Below, in pieces: positions 58,330-64,000 of a stretch of 64,000 nucleotides of DNA. Both the position numbers and the translations under genes were made by a program. The notes below the pieces were generated by a model, which searched no databases, was not told the origin of the DNA, and was given only the letters and a program-made list of their open reading frames with translations. Each line of letters starts with the position of its first letter. The first letter of the stretch is position 1. The DNA is from Siphonodentalium dalli (Eukaryota; Mollusca; Scaphopoda; Gadilida; Siphonodentaliidae): assembly GCA_032622095.1 (NCBI GenBank), contig CP136069.1, positions 47,594,194 to 47,658,193 on the forward strand, in the 5' to 3' direction.

Positions 58330-58735
58330 ACCGACCGGATTTTCTAACAGCGCATCTGGTTTAGCTGGACCGTCGATGTATGTTTCAGTTGCGGGTTTAT
58401 GGCTGTAAAGCGCAAAATAATGTCGCAATTGACAAAACAAATTTATCCCCGTACACTTCACAAATACGAGTGCTTCTCGCAAATCATTTTCCGATCAAAT
58501 GGTGCTCGTTGTCGTATCATTATGATTTTTAGCCGTGAATTGAAACGCGGCGGTTCGCATTATGCAATTTTGTATACATTTAATTATTTCGACGATACAG
58601 AGACACTACTGCTGAATGTTTGTCTCGCTGGACCATGTTTAAACCAGAGATTACGAATGCGCCACTTAGACCTGTGGTTTCGGGTTTAAACCACGGTCAA
58701 ACGGCGGTTGCACACGTAGACCAGGTTTAATTGTA
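58330..58735 (-). repeat. GGTTTAAACC family, inverted partial copy
   Basis: The right part (about 58630-58735) is recognisably the reverse complement of 3960-4110: GCTGGACCATGTTTAAACC, ACGAATGCGCCACTTAGACC and the TTTAAACCACGG word follow in order. The left end carries GGTTTAGCTGGACCGTCG. The short plus-strand ORF 58399-58689 is a translation of the repeat. Confidence 0.5.
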
Positions 58736-58897
58736 ATTTTCCATTTCTCTGTGGCAATTTAATCTCGCAGAATGATGTTATGGTCGCTGGATACTATTAT
58801 TTCTTTGTTGTTGTCCGATGGAATTATTCCTGGATTGCTTAATTTTATATCCAATTTTTCCTATTTTATTGTTGAGATTCTGCATGCTTCAAATAGT

Positions 58898-59086
58898 CTA
58901 GCTCCGTGTTCGGTGTGATGTGGTGGCATGGTCAACCGTGTCAGCCAAGGTGGTGAATGACAGTTTGCAGGTGAAACATTGGAATGGGGTAAGTGTTATC
59001 TCGTCCATTCCTGTATCATAAGAGAATGCAAGCGTTATACTGCATTTCAATTGTGACCCCTTGGTATTTTCCATCGAATATCTCAA
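58898..59086 (-). pseudogene. C2H2 zinc-finger-like fragment
   Basis: The reading FQCFTCKLSFTTLADTVDH plus ATTSH fits a classical C2H2 finger (C-X2-C-X12-H-X4-H; Cys 37 and 40, His 53 and 58 of the ORF), with the usual hydrophobic Phe in the middle. Stops close both sides. Its 5' side lies next to a CTGGTTATAATAAAT word shared with 55308-55322, so it may be part of a dispersed repeat. It is a lone motif and could be chance. Confidence 0.3.
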
Positions 59087-59636
59087 ATCTCACACTGGTT
59101 ATAATAAATGGTTAACTCAACATGTCGTATATTGTTCGACATTTTAAACTGACGGCTATTTCAGCCCTGGGTTTGAAAGTTACCTTTATTGCTGAGAAAC
59201 TCAAACTTATTATTGGTCTGGAATTGACATTTATGGTCCGAAATCCACCAACCATGGATGCACGTGGTTATCGATAGCTAACGTTCATATATTTACACAC
59301 TAAGAGTTGTCATCACTAAATCCAGCATTCTGATTGGTCGGCGCCCACGTGGCTAGTTGCAGTTATTTATCGGTGAATGCGCAACGCCTAATAACACCAA
59401 GCTAATAACACCATCGATACGTCATTAGGTATGGAAAGACGAACGCGTAGTGCTTTGGGCGCATTTTGACTCGCGCAGGATTGACTTAATACATCATCGG
59501 GTTTCAACATGAAGAGAAATTGTTCCTATTAACTTTTGCCAAGGGTGCTATTGGGTATTTTGGGCTGATCTTGTCACGATACACTTTTCGATTTAAATAT
59601 ATTTACAAAAGTGGCTTTTTCGCTAAATGTATATAA

Positions 59637-59801
59637 ATATAAGGATTAACTGTCATGTGGATTATTTTTATGGAGATGTAACGGTGAGGTAAGTGGACAT
59701 AACTTGTATGTAAAACCCTTCGGGTTTTACACAAGTTATGTCCACTTACCTCACCGTTACATCTCCATAAAAACAGTCCACATGACAGTTAATCCTTATA
59801 T
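59637..59801. repeat. Near-perfect ~165 bp hairpin
   Basis: Two ~80 bp arms are complementary with only a few mismatches. ATATAAGGATTAACTGTCAT at 59637 faces ATGACAGTTAATCCTTATAT at 59782-59801, and the tip is AAACCC-TTC-GGGTTT at 59713-59727. ORFs on both strands here are translations of the palindrome. It is consistent with a snap-back MITE or a locus producing a long double-stranded RNA hairpin. Confidence 0.85.
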
Positions 59802-61209
59802 AAACTCTCAGTTGTACAAAAAGAAACAGAGTAATAGCAAGATCGCGGAAGCACCTCTCATGGCAGCGTTTCGTCTGTTTAAAAGTTGCTGTGAAACAGA
59901 TGGTTAACAATACGACATATATATTGGTAAAACACATAAACATGTGATTCCTTATACATTCAAAACATTAACGTTTCTAAATAAATTGTTTGTCGGAATA
60001 TTCGCGTCCGCGGTTAATCAATGTGATTTCTGAAGCGCGCCCAGCGTTACATAATAACGGGTCCTCGTTACTCGTGATAATGCTGAATATTCGAATTGCT
60101 GGTAACAGGTTGCTTGGCGGTGGTTGTATTGCTGACATTTCAATGACCGGGATCCCGGCGGTACCTCAATGTCACGATTGTTCAGATTTGCCCTGTGATA
60201 ACAATAATTTTGTGTCAATTTGCGTGCAATTGCAGAATTTTGCCACAACTTTCCTCGATATACATTAAATGTGGACACGCGGACATAAATTTAGCACCCA
60301 CCGATTAAGACTAATATTGTTCCAAAACACAACGCACACTAAAATATAGGTCGATTAAAGTTAAAGGCATTTACTCGCCGTTTTTCTTGACTAACCCGAG
60401 ACAATTTAGTCACACGGAAGTCGCGTCCGCCGTTACGTATCCGAGTCATTGTTACACGGATGACCAGCAAATATCATCGTCATCATAGCGATTACTCATG
60501 AATATTCACTTTGTTTATTCATGTGTATGCTGTATGCTGCCTTATTCGCAGTGGAAATACATTATCAGACTAGCTGGTGGCATAAACTAGAGATACGATG
60601 CCGTCAAAAATAAGCCTGTCTCCGTTTTCGTTGCTTATATGCACTGCGTTTTTTTATTTCTCGCTGTGAAATGCAATCGAGGGTAATGTACTATTCTTAT
60701 AATATTATCCTCCTCGCCCACTATTCTTTTTCTATTTATAGTAACAGACTCATTTAGCTTAATCGCATTTCCGCATGAAGACACGTCCAATCTGAAACTA
60801 TACATTGTACGTTACTTGTTGCAATATCGTAATATCATTAAACTTATTTTGTGATTTGTTTTTGTAAATTTTAATGATCTTACAAAGGTACGATAGCTAT
60901 CAAATGTATTTAATATAGTTTTTCCATTTAGTTGCCAAGCGGACAGTTTTATTGATAACATCCTCGTTCCGTTTTCAAAGAAGATAAACAAGTTAACTTC
61001 TTAACTTTCGCAAACATGTCTTTGATAATTTCGTATTTATATAAATAAATGCGCGATTCATGAAGATAGCGATTAGATGCAATTAATAACATAGTTAATC
61101 TCCCCGGCCGTCGTCAAAAGATTGCCGTAAATTGAAATATTTGAGACCGATTTCCAAAATTCACGGTAAATAAAAATGTGACAAAATCAGACACATAAAT
61201 TGTGAGAGA
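59802..61209. other. Non-coding, nothing recognised
   Basis: Short ORFs on both strands (for example 59990-60268 and 60018-60278 overlap) have no domain. No RNA gene seen. Confidence 0.4.
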
Positions 61210-61355
61210 ATTGACACCAAAGTTCGGTACAATATAATAAATAATGCATGTCTTGTCGTTGACTGTGCCAAAATAGTGGTCCTCGAGGACCACTATTTTG
61301 GCATAGTCAACTCCAAGCCATGCATTATCTATATAATAACTTGGCACTTCGCCAA
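61210..61355. repeat. Long palindrome with a perfect 34 bp core
   Basis: The core arm CCAAAATAGTGGTCCTC (61268-61284) is followed by its exact complement (61285-61301). With one mismatch the palindrome extends to GTTGAC/GTCAAC (61258-61311), and imperfectly through ATAATGCATG/CATGCATTAT to about 61210 and 61355. There is no loop. Confidence 0.85.
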
Positions 61356-61619
61356 ACCAGAACATTTATGAATACTCCCCACACTAAATTATGCTAAGGT
61401 AGCAGTACACGATTTAGATGGTTGCAGTGTGTCTGAAGAATAAGTATATAGGGCGGTGGCCTTTGTTAAATGTGACATCATTGGTTTGATGGTTTAATGT
61501 TTTAAAAACTGGGAAAGTTCACAAAAACAGTAAAAAATTGGGATACTTAACATGATTTTTGTATTGGGTGAAGGTCATACAGTGGGTGGGGTCGCGAAAA
61601 AAATTCCACGATATATACA

Positions 61620-61658
61620 ATATCCGGGTTGGGGTGCATGATGCACCCCAACCGATAT
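61620..61658. repeat. Hairpin, 13 bp perfect stem
   Basis: GGTTGGGGTGCAT and ATGCACCCCAACC (61627-61653) with a single central G, extended by ATAT(C)/GATAT on the outside. Confidence 0.8.
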
Positions 61659-64000
61659 TTTCAACGCCATGTACATTTTTCAAAATCCATGTTTGTCATT
61701 AAATTAGCCAGTATCCATTATCAAATGTCAGATCACTTATTTATTCTGGTATACTATAAATGGTATGAATATTGAAAGTCATACTTATTCCTTCATCAGT
61801 GTATGATATTCATCCTTTGGTAGATAGATATGCATGACATTTCTGAGTAATTGAACATAACGTGCACATTATTACAATACACGTACTTATATTTGTGACG
61901 ATAACATCTTTTTATTTCGTACGTAATACATTTCACACTCATGTTCTTGTCCTGCTATTTTCACAATTTTTTCATCAAAACTCAAAGATAAAAAAAAACG
62001 AAAATTTCAACTTGTATTCTGGATTTCCCCTCTCTCCCCTCCCCATGTGCAATATTTTGTCTTGAGATGTTTGCACATGCCGTTGGCTCCGACCAGTCTC
62101 ACAAATTGAAGGTTGTCAACAGTTTATTCTTATGTTAGAATGATTTGACATATTCTGGCATGCTTATTCTTCTTCGCCCATTCTCACATCGGGGGTGTCT
62201 ATTGTTTCCAATGTTCGAAATGCCTGTGCGTTCTTGTCGACCGATGACGTAATCCATGTTCTTCATGTGTGCAATGTCTGGTGCAAAAATGGGTAGCGAA
62301 CAGCACACTTACTGCCAGGTTTCCGCCGTGGGATAGCTATGGAAGGTATAGCTACTTCGTCCCAATTTCCCTGAAAGGATACATGTAAGTATTAAACATA
62401 TATATATTATGTTGATATATCACATGAAACCCCTATTGTATCATCAAAAACACCATTATATATCTCCTTATCTCACACTAGTTACATATCACTTGGCATC
62501 GCCACAACAAAATGACCGCGCGTCTTTCTATTGATTCAGGCGGATCAATAATACTTTGAAAAGCCGCGCATAACACCAACAACATAAAATGCAAAATGAT
62601 TACTTTGCTCATTAAAGATAAAAAATTTGTCCAACTTCGTTGCACTGACGAAAATAGACACACAAACAGAGGCATATTGGGGGACTATATTTTTCCATCG
62701 CCAGCCACAGAGCGCGCAATACTGTCGTAAACGGTTGTGAAGCGTCTTAGCCAACGCTGTAAATATATATACATTTTGCAGCTTCTTCTAAAAATTTGTT
62801 GGTTAAAAGGCATAAAGCTCTAGTTTGTTCATGTGATATTCAACTCGTTATGTTGGGATATAGGATATTATGAAACTCACTGTCACTTCTCTAGTAAAAT
62901 GCAGATAATATAGTTTCCATGTGAAGAGTTCGTTATAGTTTCGTTATTTTTCGACCAATTTGGATAATCGGAATGTGACACCGATACGCTACAACTAGGT
63001 TTATATTATGAGGCTATTTATCCCACAGGGTTAAAATGAAAGACAAACAATGGAATGCGTTTTAGCTACCTGTTTAGAAAAAAATAATTAATTATAGGAA
63101 GCCGATACAATCGATAGTAATAATAACAAAAACAAACATGTGATATACAAATTTTGAGGCGCAATAACCGCCTATAAGCAAAAGGGCAAAGACACCAATC
63201 ATGTGTGGACTCCAACAACCCCAATGAAAATGGGAGGGAGGGTTTTCGAAAATCCTGACCGTCTTCACCGGTCAATAAAAATGGAAAGAAAGTTAACACC
63301 AACTGCATCGCTCATCCCTACCCGTAAAAATATAGTTCCCCCAATTCTTGCTCAAGAATTATTCCAATTGATTCACAATTTAAATTAACTTGTTGCCAAA
63401 ATTCTTGAAATTCAGGATTATGTTGTAAATTCGTCTAAGTACTTTGCCACGTCATTATCTTGCTTACTTTTGTGGAACTCCATGCGGCATGGTGTAGTAA
63501 TCTACGTCGGTGAAATATCTCGCCACCAAACATGTTTACGTTTCTACAAATTTCCTGGTTTAAATCCACGCATATGGTTAACCCTTTGGGATAAAATACG
63601 TCGCTCTTATACGACTATGTTATGCCACATTACTTAATATTTACAACTGGAACGTGACATCGATACGTTATAACTAGGTTTATTGTGTGAGGCTCTACTA
63701 CAATGTACCACATTATTTCATATATACAACCCCAACTTTCTGACCAATGCAAATACATGCTCGTTTCAACATGTTTCAACACTAATATTCACAGTATGCA
63801 CGCATAGATAGATGGTTCAATCGCCGAGCGGAGCTGTCCACCAACATGGTATATATAAACGACAGGGCCTGGGCCGGCTAACAATTAACAACTATACTTG
63901 AGAGGCCTCTCAATTAAGAGCGTTTCTGGTTGAAACAGTTTCAGGTCACATACATGTAGATCAGCTCATTATTGACCGTTATAAGGGTACGAGTATAACT
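61659..64000. other. Non-coding, nothing recognised
   Basis: Contains a ~45 bp repeated segment (GTGACACCGATACGCTACAA at about 62976 and GTGACATCGATACGTTATAA at about 63655, each followed by CTAGGTTTAT and TGAGGCT). No gene or mobile element was otherwise identified. Confidence 0.4.

Overview
The window looks like repeat-dense, AT-rich, intergenic DNA from a eukaryote, most likely a marine invertebrate and probably a mollusc. The reasons are a Ty3/gypsy element with a PNMA-like gag, a Penelope-type reverse transcriptase, non-LTR endonuclease fragments, many MITE-like inverted-repeat elements, the 'GGGCCATAACTC ... CATCCGGAAACC ... GGACGGACGCACGGACG' repeat (positions 31056-31745) that I associate with bivalve genomes, and frequent TACATGTA words. 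There are no operons, Shine-Dalgarno sites or dense ORFs. No host protein-coding gene can be supported. The taxon is an inference from repeat type only.

Layout. 1-2701 and 11937-14655 are two direct copies of a 2.7 kb repeat whose last kilobase is built of C-rich ~100-130 bp units meeting head to head. Part of the first copy recurs as a nearly identical 724 bp inverted arm (1084-1807 and 4713-5436) enclosing a ~290 bp tandem array and a GGTTTAAACC-type foldback repeat. 5520-5890 is a palindromic MITE. 8057-9830 is a dispersed repeat whose second copy is at 49533-51342. 10536-11683 is a non-autonomous hAT-like element with TIRs and an 8 bp target duplication. 14469-19098 is a giant imperfect palindrome centred near 16.85 kb.

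19985-30861 is a complete but dead Ty3/gypsy retrotransposon on the minus strand: two ~1.1 kb LTRs (TG...CA), a CTAC target duplication, a tRNA-Lys-type primer site, a polypurine tract, and frame-broken gag, protease, RT, RNase H and integrase. It was later hit by a piggyBac-like TTAA element that contains a 64 bp minisatellite (26702-27569) and by a SINE-like insertion (25919-26101).

31-34 kb holds a mollusc-type tandem repeat and an internally deleted non-LTR retrotransposon. 37-44 kb holds several MITE families and a Penelope-like RT fragment with an intact YRDD box (42480-42959). 48.8-49.3 kb is a second copy of the non-LTR 5' region and 53.1-53.3 kb is a matching 3' end. 55-62 kb is rich in palindromic elements, including a ~165 bp near-perfect hairpin (59637-59801) and a TA-flanked 505 bp MITE (56561-57065). 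The remainder to 64 kb shows nothing I can name. The genes present are parts of selfish elements and do not form a host pathway.
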